A stretch of DNA of 8,342 nucleotides from Methanobacteriota archaeon. Its GTDB lineage: Archaea; Halobacteriota; Halobacteria; Halobacteriales; Halalkalicoccaceae. The DNA is taken from contig JADFQH010000123.1 of assembly GCA_022561895.1 (NCBI GenBank), positions 1 through 8,342 on the forward strand, in the 5' to 3' direction. This document shows, piece after piece, positions 1 through 5,462 of the stretch. Position numbers and translations under genes: made by a program. The notes beneath the pieces were generated by a model, which was given only the letters and a program-made list of their open reading frames with translations, was not told the DNA's origin and made no database searches. Position 1 is the first letter of the stretch. The number at the start of each line of letters is the position of its first letter.

Positions 1-369
1 CCACGCGGGATCGAGCAGAACGACTTCGTCCCCGTCCTGAACGAGGGTTTGAAACGTTTCATACAGCGCCTGTTTCGCCCCCGGCGTGACGATGACGTTT
101 TCGGCTTCGTAATCGAGACCGTCCCCCTGAAGCTTCGTTGCGATCGCCTCTCGAAGCTCCGTGATCCCGACAGAGGAGGTGTAGCCGGTATCGCCCGACT
201 CCATCGACTTTCTCCCGGCTTCGATGACGTTTTTTGGCGTGGGGAAATCGGGTTCACCCACCGAGAGATCGACGACGTCCGCCCCCTCGGCTTCGAGCTC
301 GTTCGCCAGTTGGCTAATCGCAAGCGTTGCACTCGGTTCGACTCGGCTGACTCTGTCTGTAAACTCCAT
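1..369 (-). CDS. Class I/II PLP-dependent aminotransferase (aspartate aminotransferase-like), 5' part only
   Basis: Translating the minus strand from the ATG at 369-367 gives 123 residues with no stop before the window edge, so this is the N-terminal third of a protein normally near 375-400 residues. Residues 36-45 read SVGEPDFPTP, the conserved N-terminal substrate-site segment of fold-type I aminotransferases. TGYTSSVGITELREAI (61-76) is the typical following block. TPGAKQALY (95-103) is the cofactor phosphate-binding turn and DPAW (120-123) starts the next conserved block. The catalytic lysine lies beyond the edge. The family transfers amino groups between amino acids and 2-oxo acids in the cytoplasm. 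The start overlaps the ribH stop by one base (TAATG), and a strong Shine-Dalgarno, GGAGGAAC, sits at 381-374. It is therefore translationally coupled to ribH. Exact substrate cannot be told from this part. Confidence 0.9.
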   Translation of the reverse strand, partial: MEFTDRVSRVEPSATLAISQLANELEAEGADVVDLSVGEPDFPTPKNVIEAGRKSMESGDTGYTSSVGITELREAIATKLQGDGLDYEAENVIVTPGAKQALYETFQTLVQDGDEVVLLDPAW

Positions 370-770
370 TATAGTTCCTCCACCAGATCTATCGCGGCGT
401 TGACCGCCTCCGCACCCTTCTCGACACGCTCGCGGGCTTCCGCCCCCGACATGCCCGGCCCGCTCACCCCAAATGTCACCGGAAGATCGCGATCCAGACT
501 CACTTTTGTGAGACCGTCGGCCGCGGACTGGGCGATTACCCGGTCGTGTGCGGTGTCGCCGGAGACGATCGCGCCAATGACCGCCACCGCGTCGATTTCT
601 TCCTGCCTAGCGAGTCGATCGGCCGCAAGGGGACTGTCGTACGCACCCGGCATGCGAAGGGTTTCCGCGATCTCCACATCGCGCTCGGCTGCCGCCTCGC
701 GGGCTGCCTGCTCCATCTCCTCGGTGACCGACCGATTGAACTGCGCGACGACGAGCCCGAGCGTGACCAT
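369..770 (-). CDS. ribH: 6,7-dimethyl-8-ribityllumazine synthase (RibH)
   Basis: This 133-residue protein is the archaeal short form of lumazine synthase (bacterial forms are about 155 residues). It condenses 5-amino-6-ribitylamino-uracil with 3,4-dihydroxy-2-butanone 4-phosphate, the penultimate step of riboflavin synthesis, usually as a large oligomer in the cytoplasm. Family features visible are the substrate-binding FN at 11-12, PGAYDSP at 41-47, and GAIVSGDTAH at 66-75, where His75 is the catalytic-type histidine of the GDTxH motif. The GVSGPGMSGAEARERVEKGAEA segment (101-122) matches haloarchaeal RibH as I recall it. The gene starts 31 bases after gvpM on the same strand, with a TATA-like element about 25 bases upstream of its ATG, so it probably has its own leaderless promoter. 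It has no known role in gas vesicles. Confidence 0.92.
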   Translation of the reverse strand: MVTLGLVVAQFNRSVTEEMEQAAREAAAERDVEIAETLRMPGAYDSPLAADRLARQEEIDAVAVIGAIVSGDTAHDRVIAQSAADGLTKVSLDRDLPVTFGVSGPGMSGAEARERVEKGAEAVNAAIDLVEEL

Positions 771-791
771 ACGGAACAGAGCAACAGCGCC

Positions 792-798
792 GTAAAAG
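792..798 (-). promoter_or_regulatory. Possible TATA box for ribH
   Basis: The minus strand reads CTTTTAC here, centred about 25 bases upstream of the ribH ATG (770). That is the archaeal TATA distance for a leaderless transcript, and no Shine-Dalgarno precedes ribH. It lies between the gvpM stop and ribH, so it would let ribH be expressed when gvp genes are silent. The match is short and AT-poor, so this is a weak call. Confidence 0.35.
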
Positions 799-801
799 AG
801 C

Positions 802-1089
802 TTATCCTTCGTCTGCGGACTCGTCCGGGTTGGGAACCTTCGGACGGGGGCGGCGACCGAACTCCGAATGGCGCGCGCGCTCTGCGTTCCTGATCTCCTC
901 GTCCCACTCGGTGAACATGCCGTACTCGACCATCGTCGTCATGCCCGCGATCGCCGCCCGGAGGTTGATCCCGATGAGTGGAATATCGGCGACTGTCACG
1001 ACGACATCCGCCTGTACGATCGCGCCCTCCGTGAGCAGCACGTCGAGCAGATCGACGACCGCATGCCCCTCCGGCCGCGTCGGCTCCAT
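802..1089 (-). CDS. gvpM: Gas vesicle protein GvpM (GvpA/J family minor shell protein)
   Basis: GvpM is a small GvpA-related protein needed for haloarchaeal vesicle formation and thought to act at nucleation. I start it at the ATG at 1089, giving 95 residues beginning MEPT, which is how I recall haloarchaeal GvpM starting. A GTG one codon upstream (1092) is the alternative. The ATG choice gives a TGATG overlap with the gvpL stop, typical of coupled genes. The conserved core is LLTEGAIVQADVVVTVADIP followed by LIGINLRAAIAGMTTMVEYG, roughly residues 18-57, aligning with the GvpA helix-strand-strand-helix core. The tail (about 60-95) is polar, with Arg/Pro-rich and acidic parts, and is lineage-specific in this family. 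It is the last gene of the minus-strand gvp operon. Confidence 0.93.
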   Translation of the reverse strand: MEPTRPEGHAVVDLLDVLLTEGAIVQADVVVTVADIPLIGINLRAAIAGMTTMVEYGMFTEWDEEIRNAERARHSEFGRRPRPKVPNPDESADEG

Positions 1090-1916
1090 CACTCATCACC
1101 CCCGATGGTCGGGGCGTGTGAGTACGGCGGCCACGGTCCCGTGTATCTGACGTCGAACCCTTCGTTGTCGAGAAACTCCTCTAAGATATCCCCGATGGGT
1201 CCCTCGCTACTCTCGGGGGCGAGCACCGAAAGCTGGACGACCGTCTCGAACTCGTCGTCGGTCTCGGTCGCGCCATCAGCGCCCAACAGCGTGGTGTTGT
1301 TCCCGACCGTTTCGATGGCTTCCGCGTGAGCAGCCACCCGGTCATACAGGCTTTCGGCGAGATCGCTGCGCCGATCCTGTAGCCGGTCGGCCAGTCGCTG
1401 TTCGTACTGTTTTTCGAGGAGATAACCGGTTCCCTCGCTCGATTCGTCGATGCGCGTCGCGAGATCGGCAAGCTCCTCGTCGTCCTCCGCGATCTCCGCC
1501 CGAACCGCGGACTCGTCCCAGCGAAGTTCTACACGGTATTCCCAGCAGCCCGACAGCTCATCGAGTGCGCCCGTCAACTCCGCGGTGTGCTCGGAGATCC
1601 ACCCGCGCACCTGCTCGTCATCACCCTTGATAACGGTATCAAACCGGAACGGAACGGGCGTATCGAAGTTCTCGCCGGCGGCATCGACCACGCGCTGATG
1701 GGAGAGCAGCCACCGCCTGACCTTCGTGAGGTCGTCCGAGTCGAACATCGCTTCGACCGGTTGAATGACCGCGCCGATCCCCTCGTGTTCGATAATCCGC
1801 ACCTCTCCCTCTTCGATCCCCTCGATATCGAGCGTGGGATCGTCCGCGGTCCGAACTGCACAGTAGAGATAGCGCCCCTCGTCGAAGTCGAGCGATGCTG
1901 ATTGGTTCTGGCTCAT
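1089..1916 (-). CDS. gvpL: Gas vesicle protein GvpL (GvpF/GvpL family)
   Basis: This 275-residue protein belongs to the GvpF/GvpL family, minor vesicle components required for assembly and reported to contact several other Gvp proteins, including GvpA. The family N-terminus is visible as GRYLYCAVRTADD (14-26), followed by an acidic alpha/beta domain with FRFDTVIKGDDEQVRGWI in the middle. The family C-terminal signature YTGPWPPYSH is at 258-267, closely matching the signature in GvpF of this cluster. A clear Shine-Dalgarno, GAGGAGCT, lies at 1930-1923, six bases before the ATG. The start overlaps the gvpK stop by four bases (ATGA), and the stop overlaps gvpM. Length is near the usual haloarchaeal GvpL. 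Confidence 0.95.
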   Translation of the reverse strand: MSQNQSASLDFDEGRYLYCAVRTADDPTLDIEGIEEGEVRIIEHEGIGAVIQPVEAMFDSDDLTKVRRWLLSHQRVVDAAGENFDTPVPFRFDTVIKGDDEQVRGWISEHTAELTGALDELSGCWEYRVELRWDESAVRAEIAEDDEELADLATRIDESSEGTGYLLEKQYEQRLADRLQDRRSDLAESLYDRVAAHAEAIETVGNNTTLLGADGATETDDEFETVVQLSVLAPESSEGPIGDILEEFLDNEGFDVRYTGPWPPYSHAPTIGGDE

Positions 1917-2245
1917 TGTTCGAGCTCCTCGTGATGGTCGTCATAGATCCCCTCGATCCCCTCGCTGAGCAGGTCGTTGAGTTCGGTTCGTAGCTCGCCC
2001 ACGTCGTTTTCGATCCCCTCTCGTTCCTTGATCGCCTCGATCTCGTCTTCGATCGCTTGGAGCTGTGTTCCAAGGCGTTCGATCTCTTCGGGACTCAATG
2101 CGCCCGACTCCATCCGGCGAATGGCCTCCTTTTCCATCGCTTCGAGAAGCAGCTCGACGACGGTGATCACGAGCGCCAGCAGTCCGGAAGCCGCGTCCTT
2201 CTCGCTTTCCTCGTCGGCCTCCCCACCGAGATCGATCTGTCTCAT
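1913..2245 (-). CDS. gvpK: Gas vesicle protein GvpK
   Basis: GvpK is a small helical accessory protein conserved in gvp clusters and needed for vesicle formation in several systems. Its exact role is unsettled. The 110 residues are close to the family length. The signature helix GLLALVITVVELLLEAMEKE (21-40) followed by AIRRMESG is visible, then SPEEIERLGTQLQAIEDEIE (51-70), a charged helical stretch that could form a coiled coil. The start overlaps the gvpJ stop by four bases and the stop overlaps the gvpL start by four bases. An AGAGGA element in the end of gvpJ could serve as Shine-Dalgarno. The hydrophobic helix is amphipathic rather than a convincing membrane span. Confidence 0.94.
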   Translation of the reverse strand: MRQIDLGGEADEESEKDAASGLLALVITVVELLLEAMEKEAIRRMESGALSPEEIERLGTQLQAIEDEIEAIKEREGIENDVGELRTELNDLLSEGIEGIYDDHHEELEQ

Positions 2246-2541
2246 GATTCGTCCTCTCGCTCGTCCTCGCTCACCTCCTCGTCGTTCTGTTCACCGTCCT
2301 CGTCCGCCGCCTCGTCCTCGTTGCTCCCCTCGTCTACCTCCTCATCGCTGCTTTCGCTTTCGCTCTCGCTCCCGCTGCTGGTGATGGTCGGAACCTCGGG
2401 ATCGGGACGATCGCCGGGCGGGGATCGACTCGCGCTTCCCTCGTCTTTCGCGGCGTTCGAGCCACCTTCGCTCGCGCTGATCCCGAGATCAACTGTTTCA
2501 GTCTCGCCCTCTTCGTTTTCTATTTCGAGCGGCTCGCGCCC
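2242..2541 (-). other. Acidic low-complexity tail of GvpJ
   Basis: This encodes residues 76-174 of GvpJ. The plus strand shows runs of TCG/CTC triplets, the complement of Asp, Glu and Ser codons, including an SES-type repeat at 2346-2370. The segment is probably disordered and strongly negative. It has no counterpart in GvpA or GvpM here. Confidence 0.75.
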
Positions 2542-2766
2542 TGAGGCCTGTTCGACCCGGCGCATATCCGTCCCGCTCGGAAAGGCAAGCCCGTACTGGG
2601 CCGCGGTCTCGAAGGAGGCGATCGCCGCCCGGATCTCGATCCCCAGGAGTTCGGTTTCGCCGACCGTCACCGCGATATCGGCGTTGATGACGATCCCCTT
2701 ATCGAGGACGAGTTCGAGAACGTCGGCCAGATCGCTCTTTTTCCGTGTTGGTTTTGCGCTACTCAT
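2242..2766 (-). CDS. gvpJ: Gas vesicle protein GvpJ with long acidic C-terminal tail
   Basis: GvpJ is a GvpA-family minor shell protein essential for vesicle formation in haloarchaea, proposed to act at the tips or in nucleation. The GvpA-like core covers residues 12-60: LADVLELVLDKGIVINADIA, then VTVGETELLGIEIRAAIASF, then ETAAQYGL. The protein is 174 residues, much longer than the roughly 110 I recall for haloarchaeal GvpJ. The excess is a low-complexity tail from about residue 76: acidic and serine-rich, with a SESESESS run at 133-140 and almost only Asp/Glu with a few small or polar residues after 140. The tail stays in frame up to a four-base overlap with gvpK, so it looks real rather than a frameshift. 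It starts four bases after the preceding gene. Confidence 0.93.
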   Translation of the reverse strand: MSSAKPTRKKSDLADVLELVLDKGIVINADIAVTVGETELLGIEIRAAIASFETAAQYGLAFPSGTDMRRVEQASGREPLEIENEEGETETVDLGISASEGGSNAAKDEGSASRSPPGDRPDPEVPTITSSGSESESESSDEEVDEGSNEDEAADEDGEQNDEEVSEDEREDES

Positions 2767-2770
2767 GATT

Positions 2771-3568
2771 TCACTCCGTGTTTGCGTTTTCGAACCGCCG
2801 ACCGTATATTCGTCGGGGGTTGTCGGCTCGTGAGTACTTGACCTGCGAAGGCACTGTCGAGACCCGCGTCGAGGCCGAATCCGGAACCGGTCCCTTCGGC
2901 ATCGTCCGCACCGCCGTCGGGTTCAACGACTCCTTCCCACCCAGCTTCTGCTGGTTGAACTCCCAGAGCAAGCGGAGTTTGTCGTGGGTCTCTAAGAGCA
3001 TCTTCCGGAACTTCGCAACGGCCGTCGTGATCATCTCCTGAATCTTCGCTTGGAGATCGTCGGCGTCGAACTGTACGTGTGCGCCACCGCCCATCATGCC
3101 GTCCATACCGAGCAGGCCATCGTCGTCGTCCCCCTCCTCCCCCTCGCCATCGGTAACGTCCTCGACCTCGTCTTCGAGTTCCTGCTCCTGTTGACGTAGC
3201 TCGGAAAGATCGACGGCCTCCCACAGCTCCCTGAGTTCGAGTCCGTCCTTCAGCGCCGTGAGATCGATCGCCTCGCGGGCATCGCCGTCGGCGATCGCCT
3301 CCGGAACCTTCTCCATCTCGATCGCATCCGGGAGCTCCTCGATATCGATCGTATCGGGCAGCTCCTCGAAGTCGATCGTTTCGAGAACGTCCTCCGCTTC
3401 GTCGATGATGTCCCAGATCTCCTCTGCGGTCTCGATCACCTCCTCGTCGTCGCTGTTCTCGACGATTGCTATCTTGAGCTGCTCGATCCCGTCCGCGATC
3501 TCGGGAATCAGCTCCTCTAGCTGGCCCATGATCGACGCGACCTGTGCTTCGGTCTCGGTTTCGCTCAT
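2771..3568 (-). CDS. gvpI: GvpI-position protein: acidic helical N-terminal region with basic GvpI-like C-terminus
   Basis: The gene sits between gvpH and gvpJ, where haloarchaeal clusters carry gvpI. GvpI is normally a short basic protein (about 140-150 residues) that affects vesicle length and shape. This product is 265 residues. Residues 1-64 are acidic and helical, including LEELIPEIADGIEQLKIAIV (18-37). Residues 65-100 are tandem 9-residue repeats: IDFEELPDT, IDIEELPDA, IEMEKVPEA and a decayed copy. Residues 125-150 are almost pure acid, followed by a Gly/Met loop (151-163). From about 172 the protein becomes helical and basic, ending with NPTAVRTMPKGPVPDSASTR (216-235) and RRIYGRRFE (252-260). 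The position and basic end support GvpI. The acidic part resembles haloarchaeal conserved hypothetical proteins as I recall them. It could be a fusion or a replacement. It overlaps the gvpH stop by four bases, with GGGGAG upstream as Shine-Dalgarno. Confidence 0.7.
   Translation of the reverse strand: MSETETEAQVASIMGQLEELIPEIADGIEQLKIAIVENSDDEEVIETAEEIWDIIDEAEDVLETIDFEELPDTIDIEELPDAIEMEKVPEAIADGDAREAIDLTALKDGLELRELWEAVDLSELRQQEQELEDEVEDVTDGEGEEGDDDDGLLGMDGMMGGGAHVQFDADDLQAKIQEMITTAVAKFRKMLLETHDKLRLLWEFNQQKLGGKESLNPTAVRTMPKGPVPDSASTRVSTVPSQVKYSRADNPRRIYGRRFENANTE
3296..3376 (-). repeat. Tandem 27-base (9-residue) repeats in the gvpI-position gene
   Basis: Three consecutive 9-codon units encode I-D/E-x-E-E/K-L/V-P-D/E-A/T, residues 65-91, with a fourth weaker copy after them. 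The DNA copies still look alike (repeated gatcg, agctcctcga and atcgat blocks), which suggests local duplication within the gene. Confidence 0.75.
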
Positions 3569-4077
3569 TGGCTCTCCCCGGTGGCGGTTTCGTCCGTCTG
3601 CAAACGGACCTCCAGAACCCCGTTATTGAAGCTCGAGTCCGCAACGACGATATCGGCATCACCTAGTGGGATCCGCTCGGTCGAGCCACCCTCGATCCCG
3701 ATGACCAGCTCCCCGCGCTCGCGGTCGATTCCGGCGGTGATCTCCTCCGCGGCCGCCTGCGGGAGATCCGCGAGTACGAGCACGGCGTTTTCTTCCTCGC
3801 GGACGTCGACGAGATACTCCTCGTCGGGCGATTTGGTCGGTGTGACCGTCGAGGAATCCGTGGACTCCTCGCCTCCGAGGCGGTCCCAGAGGCTGTCGGG
3901 ATCGGGTCCCGTACTCACACTAAAGCCGTAGTCGGTTCGAGTAGTCCCTCCCGAGATCGTCCCGCTTCCTGTTCTGTTGCCCTCGCCGCTGCGCTCTGTG
4001 TCCTGTAGCGTCTCGACGACGTGTCTGAGAACGTCGAGCAGCGACGAGGCCTCCCTGTGGTTGTCGTCGGTTGTCAT
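3565..4077 (-). CDS. gvpH: Gas vesicle protein GvpH (Hsp20-like domain)
   Basis: GvpH is a haloarchaeal accessory protein with a small-heat-shock-like (alpha-crystallin/Hsp20) fold, reported to interact with GvpI and thought to act as a chaperone during assembly. The product is 170 residues. Residues 1-25 form a helix (SSLLDVLRHVVETLQD). Residues 26-85 are a Gly/Ser/Thr-rich linker. The Hsp20-like domain is about 86-162: EEYLVDVREEENAVLVLADL, then the beta strand GELVIGIEG, and finally NNGVLEVRL (151-159), matching the alpha-crystallin N-G-V-L-E motif. The start overlaps the gvpG stop by four bases and the stop overlaps the next gene by four. No strong Shine-Dalgarno is seen, so it probably depends on coupled translation from gvpG. 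Confidence 0.9.
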   Translation of the reverse strand: MTTDDNHREASSLLDVLRHVVETLQDTERSGEGNRTGSGTISGGTTRTDYGFSVSTGPDPDSLWDRLGGEESTDSSTVTPTKSPDEEYLVDVREEENAVLVLADLPQAAAEEITAGIDRERGELVIGIEGGSTERIPLGDADIVVADSSFNNGVLEVRLQTDETATGESQ

Positions 4078-4328
4078 TGTCGTATCTGAATGTTTTTGTT
4101 GTCGAGCTGGTCGTGTGCCAGTTCTGCCGTTTCGAGTTCGGATTCGAGCTCCGCCTTGCGCTCCGTGTACTCCGCCTCGCTCCGTTCGCCGAGTTCGAAC
4201 AGGAGCTGGTTTTCCTTCAGTTCGTTCTGGATCCCCTCGATGTCGTACATCTCCGTGACCGCGAGCGTGTGGATCGCATCGAGGATCGAGACGAACGGCT
4301 GGAACAGGATATCATCGACGATGAACAT
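4074..4328 (-). CDS. gvpG: Gas vesicle protein GvpG
   Basis: GvpG is a small accessory protein essential for vesicle formation and found as a minor component with GvpF and GvpL. The 84-residue length is normal for the family. The conserved N-terminus MFIVDDILFQPFVSILDAIH leads into LAVTEMYDIEGIQNELKENQ and LLFELGERSEAEYTERKAEL. The second half is a long charged helix with heptad-like spacing that could form a coiled coil. It starts three bases after the gvpF stop and overlaps gvpH by four bases. No clear Shine-Dalgarno precedes it. Confidence 0.94.
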   Translation of the reverse strand: MFIVDDILFQPFVSILDAIHTLAVTEMYDIEGIQNELKENQLLFELGERSEAEYTERKAELESELETAELAHDQLDNKNIQIRQ

Positions 4329-4331
4329 GGG

Positions 4332-4961
4332 TTATTTCTGGGCGGTTATCTCGATGTCGACGAAGTTGTACGGTGCCCACGGTCCGGTGTACTGTACGAG
4401 CAGCTCCTCGTGGGCCGCTTCGAACTCGCCGACGGCTTCGTCAAACGCGTCTCGGTTCTCGCGCTCGACGAGATACGATCGGTTGATCACGAGCCGATCG
4501 CTGAACAGTTCGTTCTCCACTACGTTAACACTTATCCGGTCGAATCGCTCTTCGACCTCCGCGGTAAGCTCCTCGGGATCGACCGTCGCGCCCTCCTCGG
4601 TGAGGACTTTCAGCCCGAGTTCGACCATTCCGTCGATCTCCCTGAGCGTCCTCGTAAACACCGGTCGGGCGTTTCTGAGGACGTTTTTGAGGGTGCGCTC
4701 GTTTTTAAATCCCATCCCGAAGCTCATCGGCACGATCGTTCTTCCTCCATTGGATTCGAGGATCGTCTGGAGCACCTCGTCGTGGCGTTCGATGTTCTCG
4801 TCACTTCGCTCCGGTTCGACGGTGTCGATGTCCGAGACGACCGCCGAGAGTGACTGGTAATCGACCGTGTAGGCGCGATTGGCCCCGCCTACTCCCTCGA
4901 TATCGAGATCGAGATTCTCGTTTTCGATCACGCCGTAGACGTAGAGTGCGTCGTCGGTCAT
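4332..4961 (-). CDS. gvpF: Gas vesicle protein GvpF (GvpF/GvpL family)
   Basis: This is the first gene of the minus-strand operon, encoding a 209-residue GvpF, near the family norm. GvpF is a minor gas-vesicle component that binds GvpA and is thought to chaperone it or start assembly. Family features are the N-terminal strand DALYVYGVIENE (4-15), the central IVPMSFGMGFKNERTLKNVL segment, and the C-terminal signature YTGPWAPYNF (191-200), paralogous to the one in GvpL. The ATG at 4961 is chosen because the family N-terminus begins directly after it. In Halobacterium, gvpD and gvpE precede gvpF. Here gvpF is the first gene, directly facing gvpA across 129 bases, and no GvpD or GvpE is encoded in the window. 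Confidence 0.95.
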   Translation of the reverse strand: MTDDALYVYGVIENENLDLDIEGVGGANRAYTVDYQSLSAVVSDIDTVEPERSDENIERHDEVLQTILESNGGRTIVPMSFGMGFKNERTLKNVLRNARPVFTRTLREIDGMVELGLKVLTEEGATVDPEELTAEVEERFDRISVNVVENELFSDRLVINRSYLVERENRDAFDEAVGEFEAAHEELLVQYTGPWAPYNFVDIEITAQK

Positions 4962-4995
4962 AGTGGTTCGGTGGCGAAACTACTCGCTCGCAGTC

Positions 4996-5003
4996 GCATA
5001 TGT
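4996..5003 (-). promoter_or_regulatory. Possible TATA box for the gvpF operon
   Basis: The minus strand reads ACACATATGCGA around here, with CATATG centred near 5000. A start site about 26 bases downstream would give a leader of about 13 bases before the gvpF ATG. There is no convincing Shine-Dalgarno in that leader. It is supported only by position and AT content. Confidence 0.35.
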
Positions 5004-5011
5004 GTCACGGT

Positions 5012-5025
5012 CGGTCAATAGACCG
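5012..5025. promoter_or_regulatory. Short palindrome between the divergent gvpA and gvpF promoters
   Basis: CGGTC-AATA-GACCG forms a 5-base inverted repeat with a 4-base AT centre. It lies upstream of the candidate TATA boxes of both operons, where an activator or repressor could control both. It does not look like the GvpE activating sequence I recall (paired TGAAAC-type elements). Short palindromes also occur by chance, so function is unproven. Confidence 0.35.
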
Positions 5026-5043
5026 GTGCTTGCATGTGAAGGG

Positions 5044-5055
5044 GAAATCATAAGG
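5044..5055 (+). promoter_or_regulatory. Candidate BRE/TATA of gvpA
   Basis: GAAATCATAAGG is A/T-rich for this genome and is centred about 40 bases upstream of the gvpA ATG. Archaeal spacing predicts a start near 5076, giving a leader of about 15 bases that contains the Shine-Dalgarno. This resembles known haloarchaeal gvpA genes, which have a short leader. The preceding TGAAGGGG at 5037-5044 could be a BRE or activator half-site. Confidence 0.45.
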
Positions 5056-5078
5056 CCATCGGCGTCACGTTTGTAGAA

Positions 5079-5084
5079 GAGGGG
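5079..5084 (+). promoter_or_regulatory. Shine-Dalgarno of gvpA
   Basis: GAGGGG ends six bases before the gvpA ATG (5091), a good spacing. It confirms the start and fits high expression of the main shell protein. Confidence 0.7.
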
Positions 5085-5090
5085 AAGACA

Positions 5091-5354
5091 ATGAGTCAAG
5101 CAAGACCAAGCACGTCAAGTCTGGCAGAGGTACTCGATCGCATCCTCGACAAAGGGGCCGTTATCGATATCTGGGTTCGTGTCTCGCTCGTCGGGATCGA
5201 GATCCTCACCATCGAGGCCCGTGTCGTGATCGCGTCGGTCGATACGTTCCTCCACTACGCGAGGGAGATATCGAAGATCGAGCAAGCCGAGGAGGAAGGG
5301 GACCTGGATGATCTCGAAGATATCGAGATCGAGGCGTCCGCCGAGTCCTCTTAA
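5091..5354 (+). CDS. gvpA: Gas vesicle major structural protein GvpA
   Basis: GvpA is the small hydrophobic protein that polymerises into ribs to form the gas-permeable, water-excluding vesicle wall. The core at residues 10-66 is close to the Halobacterium protein: SLAEVLDRILDKGAVIDIWV, then RVSLVGIEILTIEARVVIAS, then VDTFLHYAREISKIEQAE. The product is 87 residues, about ten longer than classical haloarchaeal GvpA (about 76-78). The difference is mainly the acidic C-terminal tail EEEGDLDDLEDIEIEASAES (67-86). A good Shine-Dalgarno and upstream A/T-rich promoter precede it. The next gene begins only six bases after the stop, leaving no room for a terminator that would make a separate abundant gvpA transcript. 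Confidence 0.97.
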   Translation: MSQARPSTSSLAEVLDRILDKGAVIDIWVRVSLVGIEILTIEARVVIASVDTFLHYAREISKIEQAEEEGDLDDLEDIEIEASAESS

Positions 5355-5360
5355 TCAAAC

Positions 5361-5462
5361 GTGTCCGCTGTAGAGGCTACCGGCGAGCAATGTGAGGCGC
5401 TCACGTCCGCGGGCGAGCGATGTACTCGCCCGGCTGGAAATGACGGGTTCTGCTATCAGCAC
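5361..5462 (+). other. Zinc-knuckle segment of the GvpO fusion
   Basis: This encodes residues 1-34 with C-x9-C-x9-C-x2-H spacing. The residues between (ALTSAGER, RPAGNDGF) are of the type seen in small zinc-binding modules of phage and haloarchaeal proteins, from memory. It might bind zinc and mediate protein or nucleic acid contact. Confidence 0.6.

Noticed and set aside
771..801. Terminator after gvpM
   Set aside because: There is one short T-run (CTCTTTTAC on the minus strand) and no hairpin. It is better read as a TATA-like element for ribH.
1090..1092. GTG as the gvpM start
   Set aside because: The ATG directly after it gives MEPT, the N-terminus I recall for haloarchaeal GvpM, and a TGATG overlap with gvpL. 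The GTG adds only one residue.
49..1329. Plus-strand frames over the left end
   Set aside because: They lie opposite the aminotransferase, RibH, GvpM and GvpL frames, which carry conserved motifs. The plus-strand translations are Ser/Arg-rich and featureless.
2763..3662. 299-codon minus-strand frame over the gvpI-position gene
   Set aside because: Arg/Gly-rich out-of-frame translation. The overlapping frame 3568-2771 has repeats, acidic composition and a start coupled to gvpH.
4071..4853. 260- and 256-codon plus-strand frames opposite gvpF-gvpG
   Set aside because: Antisense shadows of clearly recognised GvpF and GvpG. They have no family motifs or Shine-Dalgarno.
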